DNA from: Algibacter sp045066735
GTDB taxonomy: Bacteria; Bacteroidota; Bacteroidia; Flavobacteriales; Flavobacteriaceae
DNA length: 64,000 bases
Assembly (NCBI RefSeq): GCF_045066735.1
Contig: NZ_JBISHH010000026.1
Span: forward strand, 310,001 to 374,000
Direction: 5' to 3'
Below, one piece after another: positions 51,949-61,030 of the stretch; position 1 is the first letter of the stretch, and the number at the start of each line of letters is the position of its first letter. Made by a program: the position numbers and the translations under genes. A model generated the notes under the pieces. The model was given only the letters and a program-made list of their open reading frames with translations, had not been told where the DNA came from and did no database searches.

Positions 51949-52875
51949 TTAATCATGCAAGTCTTTGGCTCTTAAATAATTTAATAATTGATCAGGATTA
52001 TCGGTCATAATGGCATTAGCTCCATTGTCTATTAACCATCCCCAAGCTGCATCGGGGCCTTCAATCATGGCTAATTCGTCGGTGTGACCGGCTGTTAAAG
52101 CATCCCATAGTGGAATTGTTAATACAGTAATATTCTCATTATTCAAAGTTTTAATTAATTCGAATTTTTTAGAATCAACCGATTCAAACGTTACTTCGTA
52201 AGCAAACGGTTTTAAGATGCTATTGTAATCTTGAACGTACTGAGATGGATCGTTTACATTATCTATAACAATCGGCATATAAATTATAGCATTCATAATA
52301 TCTCCATATTTTTTCATCATTGTGGCTACGTTTTCTCTACCTTTAAAAATGGCTTGCTTAACAGTACCTGTTTTCTTTAAAACAGCATAAGCTTCTTTTA
52401 CCGTTTCGCCTTCAACTTTATCTAGATTAATCATTATTTTATCTTTACTTAAAATCATAACTTCTTCTAATGTTGGAATCTGTTGTCGAGATCCACGAAC
52501 TCCACAGGCGTTTTTAAGTCTGAACGTTTTTAATTCTTCTAGAGTATAATCCGATACTTTTCCTGTTCCATTAGTTGTTCTGTCTATAGTTTTGTCATGC
52601 ATTAAAACCAGTTGACTATCTTTTGTTAATCTTACATCAATTTCTACAATGTCGATTCCTAAGTCAATACATCTTTTTACGGCAAGAAGACTGTTTTCTG
52701 GAGCATAATTCCATGCGCCACGGTGTGAAACAGCAAGTACCTTGCTTTTTGATGGATGATGTAATTGATTAAGGATAGAATCTGCTCTTGTCTTTAATTC
52801 TTTAGGTGATTGCGAAAACCCTAGTACGCAAATACATTGTATTATTATTAGGATTAATAGTTTTGGTGTTTTCAT
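51949..52875 (-). CDS. Glycerophosphodiester phosphodiesterase, secreted
   Basis: A 308-residue GDPD-family enzyme that releases glycerol 3-phosphate from glycerophosphodiesters. A signal peptide (LILIIIQCICVLGFSQ) is followed by the catalytic motifs SHRGAWNYAPENS (about 50-62), VEIDVRLTKD (about 76-85) and LMHDKTIDRTTNG (about 89-101), giving the HR, ExD and H of the metal and acid-base site. The last gene of the SusCD operon; a paralogue immediately upstream shares the same layout, evidently a tandem duplication. Periplasmic location is expected. Confidence 0.88.
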   Translation of the reverse strand: MKTPKLLILIIIQCICVLGFSQSPKELKTRADSILNQLHHPSKSKVLAVSHRGAWNYAPENSLLAVKRCIDLGIDIVEIDVRLTKDSQLVLMHDKTIDRTTNGTGKVSDYTLEELKTFRLKNACGVRGSRQQIPTLEEVMILSKDKIMINLDKVEGETVKEAYAVLKKTGTVKQAIFKGRENVATMMKKYGDIMNAIIYMPIVIDNVNDPSQYVQDYNSILKPFAYEVTFESVDSKKFELIKTLNNENITVLTIPLWDALTAGHTDELAMIEGPDAAWGWLIDNGANAIMTDNPDQLLNYLRAKDLHD

Positions 52876-52892
52876 ATTGTTATTTTGTGATT

Positions 52893-53849
52893 TTAATCGT
52901 GTAAGCCTTTTTTTCTAAGGTAATCAAGTAGTAGCGCAGGTCTATCAGTTTGAATCATATCAATATTATTATCGATAAACCAATCATAAATTGAAGTATC
53001 TATGGCTGCTTTTTCATCATCATGACCACCATTATGTTGTGTCCATAGCGAATTAACCCAAACCCCGGATCCTAATTTTCTAAAATCATCAAATTGGTCT
53101 ATAATCGCAATAGTGTCTTGTGGCACTGTAAATTCAAATGCTACAGGAGCTTCTTCTGCTAAATATTCTTGAATAATTTGGTTTGCATTAGGGTTATTCA
53201 ATCTAACTATAGGCATAAAATAGACTTGATCTAAGTAGGCTCCAAATTCTTTTTTGACTTCAGCCTTTGTTTTATCCCCTTTTATTATAACCTGTTTTAA
53301 GGTTTCTGTACGTTTGGCAACTTCAAAGCACTTATCAAAAATCTCATAACTTTTATCTAGGTTAACTAATATTTTTCCTTTGCAAAGTAAAAGAGCTTCT
53401 TCAAGAGTAGGGATTTTGTGCATGGTTTCTACACCTAAACCATCGACTAGTTTTAAGGTTCTTAAACTATCCAAAGTCCAATCTTTCACTAAGCCAGAGG
53501 CCTTTGTAGTTCTTTCTATAGTAGTGTCATGCATTAAAACAAGTTTTCCATCTTTAGTTTCTCTAATATCGATTTCAACCATATCAAGTCCCATATCTAT
53601 GCAGTTTTGAATAGCCTGAAGAGAGTTTTCTGGAGCATGTCTCCAATCTCCACGATGAGCAATCACTATGATGTCTTTGTTTTCAGAATCTTCTAAATTA
53701 GCTATTAATTTTTCGATTCTAGTACCTTCTATTTCTTCAGGTTTTATATTTTTAGAAACACTTATTAAAGGTGCTTTAGTATCCTCTTTACAGTTTAGGA
53801 ATAGTAACATTGTTGTTACTATTCCTAAAATTTTAAATTTTATATTCAT
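52893..53849 (-). CDS. Glycerophosphodiester phosphodiesterase, lipoprotein
   Basis: A 318-residue GDPD paralogue. The N-terminus ILGIVTTMLLFLNCKED has a lipobox LNC, so it is lipid-anchored rather than free. Catalytic motifs are AHRGDWRHAPENS (about 63-75), VEIDIRETKD (about 89-98) and LMHDTTIERTTKA (about 102-114). It lies between SusD and the second GDPD with 10-17 nt gaps. A surface-anchored and a soluble version in one operon suggests sequential breakdown of a phosphodiester-containing substrate. Confidence 0.88.
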   Translation of the reverse strand: MNIKFKILGIVTTMLLFLNCKEDTKAPLISVSKNIKPEEIEGTRIEKLIANLEDSENKDIIVIAHRGDWRHAPENSLQAIQNCIDMGLDMVEIDIRETKDGKLVLMHDTTIERTTKASGLVKDWTLDSLRTLKLVDGLGVETMHKIPTLEEALLLCKGKILVNLDKSYEIFDKCFEVAKRTETLKQVIIKGDKTKAEVKKEFGAYLDQVYFMPIVRLNNPNANQIIQEYLAEEAPVAFEFTVPQDTIAIIDQFDDFRKLGSGVWVNSLWTQHNGGHDDEKAAIDTSIYDWFIDNNIDMIQTDRPALLLDYLRKKGLHD

Positions 53850-53859
53850 GTGCTTATAG

Positions 53860-55245
53860 TTAATATCCTGGATTTTGTTCTAATGCATTATCTGTTGCTA
53901 TTTGGCTAGCAGGTAATGGCATTAATAATCTATTTACATCAGATAGCTCTAAAATATCTAAGGCTCTTCCTTGTCTCTTTAAATCAAACCAACGATGACC
54001 TTCCCAAACAAGTTCTAATCGACGCTGTAAATCTATATCGTTAAAAATTTCTGTGGAGCTTGTTGCTCCTGCATAATTAGCAAGATTGGCACGCGTTCTT
54101 ATTTGGTTTAAGTAGCTTATTGATTCTGTTGTGTTTCCTAAGTTGTTATCTATTTCTGCAAGCATTAAAATAACATCAGCATAGCGTAATACGACCCAAT
54201 CACTTTCGGAATCTCCAATTACGGTAGATGGAATTGCAATTTTATTATTATATGCAATTCCTGAATCTAAAACATCAACATATACACCTTTTCTACCATC
54301 ATTTTCACTATACAAAGTGTAGAAATCTGGTTTTAAAACACCGTGACCTTTAGTTCCTGTCATGTTACCTTCGATTCTTCCTGTAGGGTTGAACATTCTA
54401 TAAGCATCGGTACCTTCACTATTTCCATTAATGCCGGAAGCAAATTGTACAGCGAATATAATTTCATCATTTAGTTCATTATCCGCTGCAAAAACATCTT
54501 CTACAGGTAACAACTTATGAGATCCAGAGTTTACTACAGAAAGTAGTTGTGCTTTAGCCTCATTGTAATTACCTAATGTTAATTGCACCTTGCCCAATAA
54601 TGTTTGTCCAGCAGTTTTTACAATACGCATTTTATTGGTTTGAGTTCTAACTGGTAATAAATCAATAGCAGAGATTAAATCACTAATAATTTGATTGTAA
54701 ACTTCGCTTTGTGGCGTTCTAGTCTGTCCAAAATATTCTTGAGGGTTATTAACTTCTTCAGTCACTAACGGCACATCTCCATAAACCCTTACTAAGTTGA
54801 AATGTAAAAGAGCTCTTATAAATAGCATTTCACCCATGCGAGAATTTTTTACATTTTCGTCATCAAAACTTATGTCTGATATTCTGTTTAAAACGATATT
54901 AGTTCTTTGTATACCTTGATAGGAATGATTCCAAATATTTGCAATAATTGAATTTTGGGCAATTACAGAGTATTGATCAAGTTCTCCATAATTTCCACCG
55001 TCATTTGCAGGAGTTTCATCATAGGCATCTTCACCTGGAATTTCACCTATAGAAGGGATACCAATATCATAATTTCCACTAAATTGTAAAGCCGCATATG
55101 CAGAGTTTATGGCCTCTTCCAGTTCTGCTTCATTAGTGTAAAACCCTTCCGAAACTTTATTTGTATTTGGTTCTTGTATTAATTGGTCTTCGCATGACGT
55201 TATAACTAAGGTCAGAGCAAGTACTGTATATATTATTTTTTTCAT
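53860..55245 (-). CDS. susD-like: SusD/RagB-family nutrient-binding lipoprotein
   Basis: A 461-residue outer-membrane lipoprotein with the signal sequence LALTLVITSC (lipid-modified Cys19) and the SusD N-terminal and RagB/SusD helical TPR domains. Typical segments are LYSENDGRKGVY-like strands and LEQNPGY at the C-terminus. It would cap the TonB-dependent receptor and bind substrate at the cell surface. It lies 20 nt downstream of susC and 10 nt before the lipoprotein GDPD gene. The ligand is not determinable from sequence; the two GDPDs point to a glycerophosphodiester or phospholipid-derived compound. Confidence 0.92.
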   Translation of the reverse strand: MKKIIYTVLALTLVITSCEDQLIQEPNTNKVSEGFYTNEAELEEAINSAYAALQFSGNYDIGIPSIGEIPGEDAYDETPANDGGNYGELDQYSVIAQNSIIANIWNHSYQGIQRTNIVLNRISDISFDDENVKNSRMGEMLFIRALLHFNLVRVYGDVPLVTEEVNNPQEYFGQTRTPQSEVYNQIISDLISAIDLLPVRTQTNKMRIVKTAGQTLLGKVQLTLGNYNEAKAQLLSVVNSGSHKLLPVEDVFAADNELNDEIIFAVQFASGINGNSEGTDAYRMFNPTGRIEGNMTGTKGHGVLKPDFYTLYSENDGRKGVYVDVLDSGIAYNNKIAIPSTVIGDSESDWVVLRYADVILMLAEIDNNLGNTTESISYLNQIRTRANLANYAGATSSTEIFNDIDLQRRLELVWEGHRWFDLKRQGRALDILELSDVNRLLMPLPASQIATDNALEQNPGY

Positions 55246-55264
55246 TATTATTTATTTTAATGAT

Positions 55265-58200
55265 TTAATAAGAAATTTTTAATCCAACCAGGTAGGTTTT
55301 CGCTACAGGGTAATTAGATCCATTGTTGTACCCTGAGGTAAGAATATTTGAAGAGGTACCATCGGGATTCCATCCTCTATATTTAGTTTTAGTAAATACA
55401 TTATTACCTGAAAGGTAAATTTGTAATGCTTTTAGCTTTAGTCTACTTAATAATAAAGGTTGAAAGTTGTAAGCTAACCTTGTGTCTCTAAGACGGATAT
55501 AATCTCCATTATTTTCTTTTACAACAACAGAAGAATTTAGAAGTTTTCTAGAGTTAGAAAAGTTACCGAAATTAGGTTGACCTAAAAATCCGTTAGGGTT
55601 GTTGTCCGGATGATATCTATTCTCAAAATAATATGTAGTTGGTACAGCAAATCCTTCGCCTGATTCTGTTAAAGAAGCCATATCACCATCCATCATTGTA
55701 CGACCAGAAACGCCTGTGAAATTAAAACTAAAATCAAATCCTTTATACGTAATAGTAGAACCAAATCCATATGTAAAGTCTGGAGTATAAGTACCTTTAG
55801 AAACCTTATCATTATCGTTTATAACTCCATCACTATTAATATCCTTTACAATATAATCGCCAGTTAACGTTCCTGATAGGTGAGGTGAATTGTCGATTTC
55901 GGCTTGAGTTTTATAAACACCATTTACTTCGTAACCATAAATTTCAGCAATAGAGCCACCAACTTTGGTAATAAACAATTGATCGGTACCCGTAGCTATT
56001 TGTTCTTGTCCAGGTCCTAGGGCTAAAACTTTATTTTGGTAAGTTGTCATGTTTGCATTAAACCCAATATTAACATCTCCTAAACTTAAATTGTATAAGC
56101 TTAACTCTAGCTCGAAACCTTTATTTTCCATTTCCCCTATATTTGCTAATACATTAGTATATCCAGTTTGTTGAGGTACAGGGACTTCTAGTAAAAGGTC
56201 TTTTGTGTTTGTTTTGTAGTAAGCAGCACTTATGTTTAGCTTATTAAAAAAACCTAATTCTAAACCATAATTGTTTGAGGAAGCGATTTCCCAACCTAAA
56301 TTAGGGTTTGGTGATGAGGTGGTAATATAACCAGGAGCTAAGGAGCTTTCGTAGACATAATTTGATTCGGTTACAAGCGCTTGAGATCCGTAATTACCTA
56401 TTTGGTTATTTCCCGTTTTTCCCCAACTTGCAGAAATTTTACCAAAGGTTAAAACATTTTGATTTGATAAAAAGTCCTCATTGCTAAATATCCATCCTCC
56501 AGATATAGATGGGAAATTACCCCATCTGTTATTACTTCCAAATCTAGAAGAACCATCTTTTCTTATTGCAGCAGAAAACAAATATTTAGAATCATAGTCA
56601 TAAATTAATCTTGCAAAATAAGATTCTAAAGTCCAAATACCTAAGTCGTATGTTGAAGTATTTGCACTTGCCCCAGCTATGTTTTGAATATTATTGTCGG
56701 CAAAACCAGTTCCATCGACTACAGTAGTACTAATTTTTTCTTTTTGAAAAGTATGACCTCCCAAAAGATTAATGTGGTGTTTGTTAAACGTGTTATCATA
56801 AATTAATGTGTTTTCTATGATGTAGTTTAAACGCGTTCGTTTTGTTTGAGATGCGTTGGCATCAGATCTTGGAGCAGGGGTTCTGTAAGAGCCTACATCA
56901 GAAGGATAGTAATAATTACGGGTATAGTTATCATAATCACCACCCAAAGACAGTTTGTAATTTAAGTTTTTAAATATTTCTGCCTCAACATAAGCATTAC
57001 CAAAAGTTCTAAAATTTGTTCTGTTATCTTTTACTTTAGAAGCTGTAGCTAGTAAGTTTTCCACGGGTGTTCCGTTTATTCTTACTCCTTCGATTTCACG
57101 TTGTTCATTTATAATTTGATCACTAATGTTTATTGTGCCATCTGCATTATATGCACTATAATACGGTAGGTTAAGAGGAACCAAAGCAATAGCTCCAGAA
57201 CTACGACTGCTTTGATTAAATTCATTTTGATCAATATAAGTCGTTTTTATATTAGAGCCCATTTTAACTTTTTTAGTTAATTGAGTTTCTAAATTGGTCG
57301 CAAAAGAATATCGCTCCATATCAGTGCCAATTACAATACCTTCCTGATTAAAATACCCTATAGAACTATAATACTTCGTCTTATCATTTCCTCCAGTGGC
57401 AGATAAATTATAATTTGTGATTTTTGCAGTACGAAAAGCCACATCCATCCAGTCTGTGTTAGTTAATCCTGCTTCACCATCTAAGTACGGCTGTAAAAAA
57501 TCTAAATAAAGTTCTCTTCCATCTATTCCTTGTCCGTTTACTGTTTTAGTGACTCTTACATAATTTGGATCATTTTCATTTCTGTTTGAAGGATCCTTAG
57601 AGACATAACCCCAGTTTCTTGCTTCGGTAATAAATTGTGCAAATTGATAAGCATCGACGAGTTCCACACCAGTAGATTTTTCTTGAATACCACCATAAGT
57701 ATCAAGAGTAATTACTGTTTCAGATTTTTTATTACCTTTTTTAGTGGTTACCAAAATAACACCATTTGCAGCTCTTGACCCATAAATAGAGGCAGAGGCT
57801 GCATCTTTTAAAATATTGATATCAGAAATATCGTTAGGATTTAAGTCATTAAGAGAACTTCCCTCGGTAAGAGGATAGCCATCAACTACAATTAATGGAT
57901 TAGTTCCGGCTGTTAATGTTCCAGTTCCTCTAATTACTATTTGAGAAGCAGCTCCTGGTTGTCCACTTGATTGGTTTACAACAACACCAGACATTTTACC
58001 CGCTATTTGACCTTCAAAAGAAGATGATGCAACTCTCGATAATTCCTCTTCTTTAATTTTTCCAACAGCTCCAATGTTTTTAGCTCTTGATTGCTCTCCG
58101 TATCCAATAATTACTACTTCATCTAAAGCATTAGTGTCTGCAGTTAAAGTAATATTTAAAACAGAATTATTATTTACAGGAACTGTTTTGGAATTAAACC

Positions 58201-58726
58201 CAACGAATGATATTATTAATTCAGGGTTAGTTGTAGATAAATTTAAGGTGAATTTTCCGTCGAAGTCTGTATATACTCCATTTAAAGTTCCTTTTTCCAA
58301 AACATTGGCGCCGGGAAGAGGTATTCCTAATTCATCGATAACAGTCCCGTTAATTATAACTTGCGTATTTAATTGTTCTTGTTTGAAATTTGGGTTTGGC
58401 CTTATTAGAATTAGATTAGCATCAATTTTGTATTCTAAATTCGCTCGAATTGATATGTCATTTAAAACATCTTCTAAGTTCCAATCTTTGTAGTTTACAT
58501 TAAACTTTTTTGAATGGTGTATAATTTCTTCTCCTAAGCTAAAATTATATAAAATTTGAGTTTCAAGAGTTTCAAATAATTTGTTTAATGTAATGTTTGA
58601 TGATATTACTCTTACTGTACTTTTTTCAAAGTTGAGAGTATTTGCTGGTTTAGCATTTAGATTTGCCGTGACGAATGCAAGACACAAACAAATAATTGTT
58701 AGAAAATTTGTATTTTTGTAATTCAT
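55265..58726 (-). CDS. susC-like: SusC/RagA-family TonB-dependent receptor with STN domain
   Basis: An 1153-residue outer-membrane receptor. Order of domains: signal peptide; STN secretin/TonB signal domain (about 40-110), the part that contacts an anti-sigma factor; a carboxypeptidase-D-like domain (about 120-205); TonB box region ALDEVVIIGYG; plug with GQIAGKMSGVVVNQSSGQPG and IVIRGTGTL; then the 22-strand barrel ending LVGLKISY. The STN domain implies FecA-type signalling to the FecR and sigma genes upstream. It would import the substrate bound by SusD. Confidence 0.93.
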   Translation of the reverse strand: MNYKNTNFLTIICLCLAFVTANLNAKPANTLNFEKSTVRVISSNITLNKLFETLETQILYNFSLGEEIIHHSKKFNVNYKDWNLEDVLNDISIRANLEYKIDANLILIRPNPNFKQEQLNTQVIINGTVIDELGIPLPGANVLEKGTLNGVYTDFDGKFTLNLSTTNPELIISFVGFNSKTVPVNNNSVLNITLTADTNALDEVVIIGYGEQSRAKNIGAVGKIKEEELSRVASSSFEGQIAGKMSGVVVNQSSGQPGAASQIVIRGTGTLTAGTNPLIVVDGYPLTEGSSLNDLNPNDISDINILKDAASASIYGSRAANGVILVTTKKGNKKSETVITLDTYGGIQEKSTGVELVDAYQFAQFITEARNWGYVSKDPSNRNENDPNYVRVTKTVNGQGIDGRELYLDFLQPYLDGEAGLTNTDWMDVAFRTAKITNYNLSATGGNDKTKYYSSIGYFNQEGIVIGTDMERYSFATNLETQLTKKVKMGSNIKTTYIDQNEFNQSSRSSGAIALVPLNLPYYSAYNADGTINISDQIINEQREIEGVRINGTPVENLLATASKVKDNRTNFRTFGNAYVEAEIFKNLNYKLSLGGDYDNYTRNYYYPSDVGSYRTPAPRSDANASQTKRTRLNYIIENTLIYDNTFNKHHINLLGGHTFQKEKISTTVVDGTGFADNNIQNIAGASANTSTYDLGIWTLESYFARLIYDYDSKYLFSAAIRKDGSSRFGSNNRWGNFPSISGGWIFSNEDFLSNQNVLTFGKISASWGKTGNNQIGNYGSQALVTESNYVYESSLAPGYITTSSPNPNLGWEIASSNNYGLELGFFNKLNISAAYYKTNTKDLLLEVPVPQQTGYTNVLANIGEMENKGFELELSLYNLSLGDVNIGFNANMTTYQNKVLALGPGQEQIATGTDQLFITKVGGSIAEIYGYEVNGVYKTQAEIDNSPHLSGTLTGDYIVKDINSDGVINDNDKVSKGTYTPDFTYGFGSTITYKGFDFSFNFTGVSGRTMMDGDMASLTESGEGFAVPTTYYFENRYHPDNNPNGFLGQPNFGNFSNSRKLLNSSVVVKENNGDYIRLRDTRLAYNFQPLLLSRLKLKALQIYLSGNNVFTKTKYRGWNPDGTSSNILTSGYNNGSNYPVAKTYLVGLKISY

Positions 58727-58778
58727 TTTTAGGTGTTGTAATTTTTATATTAACTATTTCAATACTTATACATATAAG

Positions 58779-58811
58779 CTCGGAGTTGCTCTAACAACTT
58801 CGAGTTTTTTT
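58779..58811 (+). terminator. Plus-strand terminator-like hairpin between fecR-like and susC-like genes
   Basis: CTCGGAGTTGCT and the facing AACAACTTCGAG form a stem followed by a T run on the plus strand, while both neighbouring genes are on the minus strand. It would stop antisense transcription, or act as a 5' stabilising hairpin for the susC mRNA. Confidence 0.45.
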
Positions 58812-59733
58812 ATTTCTGGATATCTATATCATTGGCATTAATTTTTGTTTTTAAATTGGTTATATATGATAATTGGTTCATTAAACTTTCGACGGTATCT
58901 TGGGCACTAATGGTTACGGTTACCAAATCATGTTTAAGTTCAGAGTTATTGAAGTTGAGTTTATATCCAAATCTATTATTTATGATATAGGATAATTTCC
59001 CTAAGGAAACTTGTTTTAAATTAAGCTCTTTATTATACCATGGTAAATGATTAACCTGTGCCTTTTTGATTAAGGCTTTTGATTGAAAGTTGAAGTCTGC
59101 GGACTCAGTGGGTAACAAAGTAATAGATTGGTTACGGTGAGATTTAACGGATACTTTACCTGTTATAACATATACGCAAATATCATCTGATGTTGAATTA
59201 ATATTGAATGAAGTGCCTAGAACTTGTGTGTTCAATTTATCGTGTTGCACAGTAAAAGGTTTTGAGGTATCTCTAGCGACTTTAAAATAAGCATTACCTT
59301 TTTTTAGTGATACTGTTCTGTGGGTGTTTGCAAAAGATTCTGGATATTCAATACTTGAATTAGGACCTAAAATTATTTTAGAACCATCTTTCAATAATAT
59401 ACTATCGATTGTTTTATTTGTAGCAAATACTTTAGGGGGAGGAGTAGAATGTGTTAGATTAAATACTCCAAACAGAATAGTTATGCAAGCAGCTGCAGCA
59501 AAGTATACAAATCTATTTGAATGTCGTTTAGTGGTTTTGGTTTCTCTTAGAATACTATGTTTTAATCGGTCTTTTAAAAATACTTTATTTCCTAACTTAC
59601 TATCGTCCCAAATTAAGTCTTTCTTAAGCGAATTAAATAAATCATCAACAATGTTTTTTTCCGATTTGGAGGATGAATTATTAATATATTTTATTAATAT
59701 ATTCGAGAAAAAATTTGGGTTTTTATTTTTCAT
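58810..59733 (-). CDS. FecR-type anti-sigma factor
   Basis: A 307-residue inner-membrane protein. The N-terminal 80 residues are cytoplasmic (sigma-binding). A membrane segment FVYFAAAACITILFGVFNL (about 77-95) is followed by a periplasmic FecR domain with LKDGSKIILGPNSSIEYP (about 120-137), NAYFKVARDTSKPFTV and a C-terminal STN-like region (about 235-300). It holds the sigma factor inactive until the receptor's STN domain signals substrate. It lies between the sigma gene and susC. Confidence 0.9.
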   Translation of the reverse strand: MKNKNPNFFSNILIKYINNSSSKSEKNIVDDLFNSLKKDLIWDDSKLGNKVFLKDRLKHSILRETKTTKRHSNRFVYFAAAACITILFGVFNLTHSTPPPKVFATNKTIDSILLKDGSKIILGPNSSIEYPESFANTHRTVSLKKGNAYFKVARDTSKPFTVQHDKLNTQVLGTSFNINSTSDDICVYVITGKVSVKSHRNQSITLLPTESADFNFQSKALIKKAQVNHLPWYNKELNLKQVSLGKLSYIINNRFGYKLNFNNSELKHDLVTVTISAQDTVESLMNQLSYITNLKTKINANDIDIQK

Positions 59734-59825
59734 ATAATGTTTCTTTTCACCTATAAGTGTTCAGAAAAGAAATTTATACTATGTTTGAAAATTAAGGAAA
59801 GGTTACCTAATTGTTAAGTCTAAAA

Positions 59826-60398
59826 TTACTTGAAATAGAATAATAAAAAAATCACTAATTCTATATCTTTGATGTTCTTAGAAAAAAAAGATCTTAATTG
59901 AATAAGAGCAGAGGATAGTTGGTTTCGTACGGTTTGTATCGAAATATTTAATGTGTCTGATATTTCTTGAGCCGACATGTTTTGATATTTATTCATTATC
60001 AAAATTTCTCTTCGTTTTTCAGGTAACTCATCTAACCCTTTTCCTAGTAAATCTAGTATTTCAGGGTTGGTTTCTTCAAAGTTGTTAAATACAAAATTTT
60101 CTAGTTCATTGGTAAGTGTTTCTAAATTTACCCGAGCCTTTTTGTATTGTTTAAAAAATTGATATTTAACACATTGAAATAGATAGCTTTTTAATGACGT
60201 TATTTTGTGTGTTTGTCTTTTGTCCCATAGCATTACAAATAAATCTTGTATAATTAAAAAGGCATTTTCTTTATCTCCTGTTAAGCGATAAGCATAAAGA
60301 TATAGTTCTTCCCAATATGTATTGTAAAGTTGATTAAAGGCATCGTAGTCATCCTGTTTTATACGATCAAGTAAATAATTATCAGAGATAGTATGCAA
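59826..60398 (-). CDS. ECF RNA polymerase sigma factor
   Basis: A 190-residue sigma-70 family factor of the Bacteroidota FecI-like type. Region 2 lies at about 20-85 (FNQLYNTYWEELYLYAYRL, DLFVMLWDKR) and region 4 at about 120-175 (LPEKRREILIMNKYQNMSAQ followed by EISDTLNISIQTVRNQLSSA). A C-terminal hydrophobic tail (DIELVIFLLFYFK) is typical of this group. First gene of the operon; it should direct transcription of the susCD-GDPD genes under FecR control. It is the outermost gene of the island near the right attachment site. Confidence 0.92.
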   Translation of the reverse strand: MHTISDNYLLDRIKQDDYDAFNQLYNTYWEELYLYAYRLTGDKENAFLIIQDLFVMLWDKRQTHKITSLKSYLFQCVKYQFFKQYKKARVNLETLTNELENFVFNNFEETNPEILDLLGKGLDELPEKRREILIMNKYQNMSAQEISDTLNISIQTVRNQLSSALIQLRSFFSKNIKDIELVIFLLFYFK

Positions 60399-60813
60399 TT
60401 TAGGAGTCTATTAATTTTGCAATCAAAATTATATTAAATCTGAAAACATACTATTTTCTAAAAGTTAAGAAATTATAAAGATTAGACGAAACCGAACTCA
60501 AATTATCATGTTTTGAAGTCGTTTAGCTATATAAACTGATAGTTGTTATATAATTATTATACTTAGTTCCGCTGAAATTTTAGAGTCAATTTTTCTCTTT
60601 TAATTTTTAGTAGTGAAAATTGAGGTTGTAAACTTTTTCTAATTCTCATGATATATTTCATGTGGTATAGAAATATTAATTTTTTTAGTCATTTTAATCA
60701 TAAAAAATAGCACTAATTATTACCTTTGAAATCGAGGTGCTAATTTCCGGTGACTTTCCGTGTCTTTTTGTACCTCATTTCTCCTTGAGCCTTGTAAATA
60801 AAGAAAAGTTTAT
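60399..60813. other. Non-coding right end of the island
   Basis: AT-rich sequence between the start of the sigma-factor gene and attR. No open frame with protein-like features was found on either strand. It probably contains the sigma operon promoter, which could not be placed. Confidence 0.5.
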
Positions 60814-60831
60814 TTCTGTATCGGAAAGTAA
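60814..60831 (+). other. attR, right attachment site (mnmE end-like repeat)
   Basis: TTCTGTATCGGAAAGTAA, which would encode FCIGK and a stop exactly as the end of mnmE does. It matches attL at 16 of 18 positions, in direct orientation, and the two bases before it (AT) also match. It defines the right end of the island. Confidence 0.75.
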
Positions 60832-60865
60832 ATAGAAAATATGGCTGTTTAAATTTGTAGAAGGG

Positions 60866-60901
60866 AAATATTATGGCAATGAAAATGCATTACAGACTGT
60901 C
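60866..60901 (-). pseudogene. Scar of a HIT-family gene
   Basis: A 36-bp stretch matching 44667-44702 of the HIT gene at about 33 positions. On the minus strand it encodes QSVMHFHCH, the core of the triad motif, but nothing around it continues the protein. It lies just outside attR. Confidence 0.55.
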
Positions 60902-61022
60902 TTGAGACTTTTGTATTATAAATGCTAAATTTCAAATTTAGCGGACTTTATTAATATTAACAGATCTTTCGATTTAGTGTAAATGTCCTTTGTCTTTTAC
61001 CTTGGTATTTGGTTGTGCAAGG
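60902..61022 (-). repeat. Partial attC-like repeat R4
   Basis: Sequence beside the HIT scar that resembles the right half of R3: TTCGATTTAGTGTAAATGTC here against TTCGGTTTTACTATAATTGC, both followed by a T-rich arm. It also has a short hairpin CTAAATTTCAAATTTAG. It has lost the left half. It follows the broken secreted-protein gene as R3 follows its upstream gene. Confidence 0.4.
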
Positions 61023-61030
61023 TTATTCTA

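Larger units (their letters stand above)
30213..60831 (+). mobile_element. Integrated genomic island at the 3' end of mnmE, about 30.6 kb
   Basis: The island is bounded by 18-bp direct repeats (16 of 18 identical) derived from the end of mnmE. Next to the left repeat are a zinc-ribbon/HTH protein and a tyrosine recombinase. The cargo is a conflict-type ABC-3C operon, a membrane-protease operon, a Fic locus, a run of cassette-like genes with hairpin repeats, and a SusCD/GDPD operon with its sigma factor. No relaxase, type IV secretion or replication initiator gene is intact, so it would need mobilisation in trans or is now immobile. The right boundary rests only on the repeat. Confidence 0.7.
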
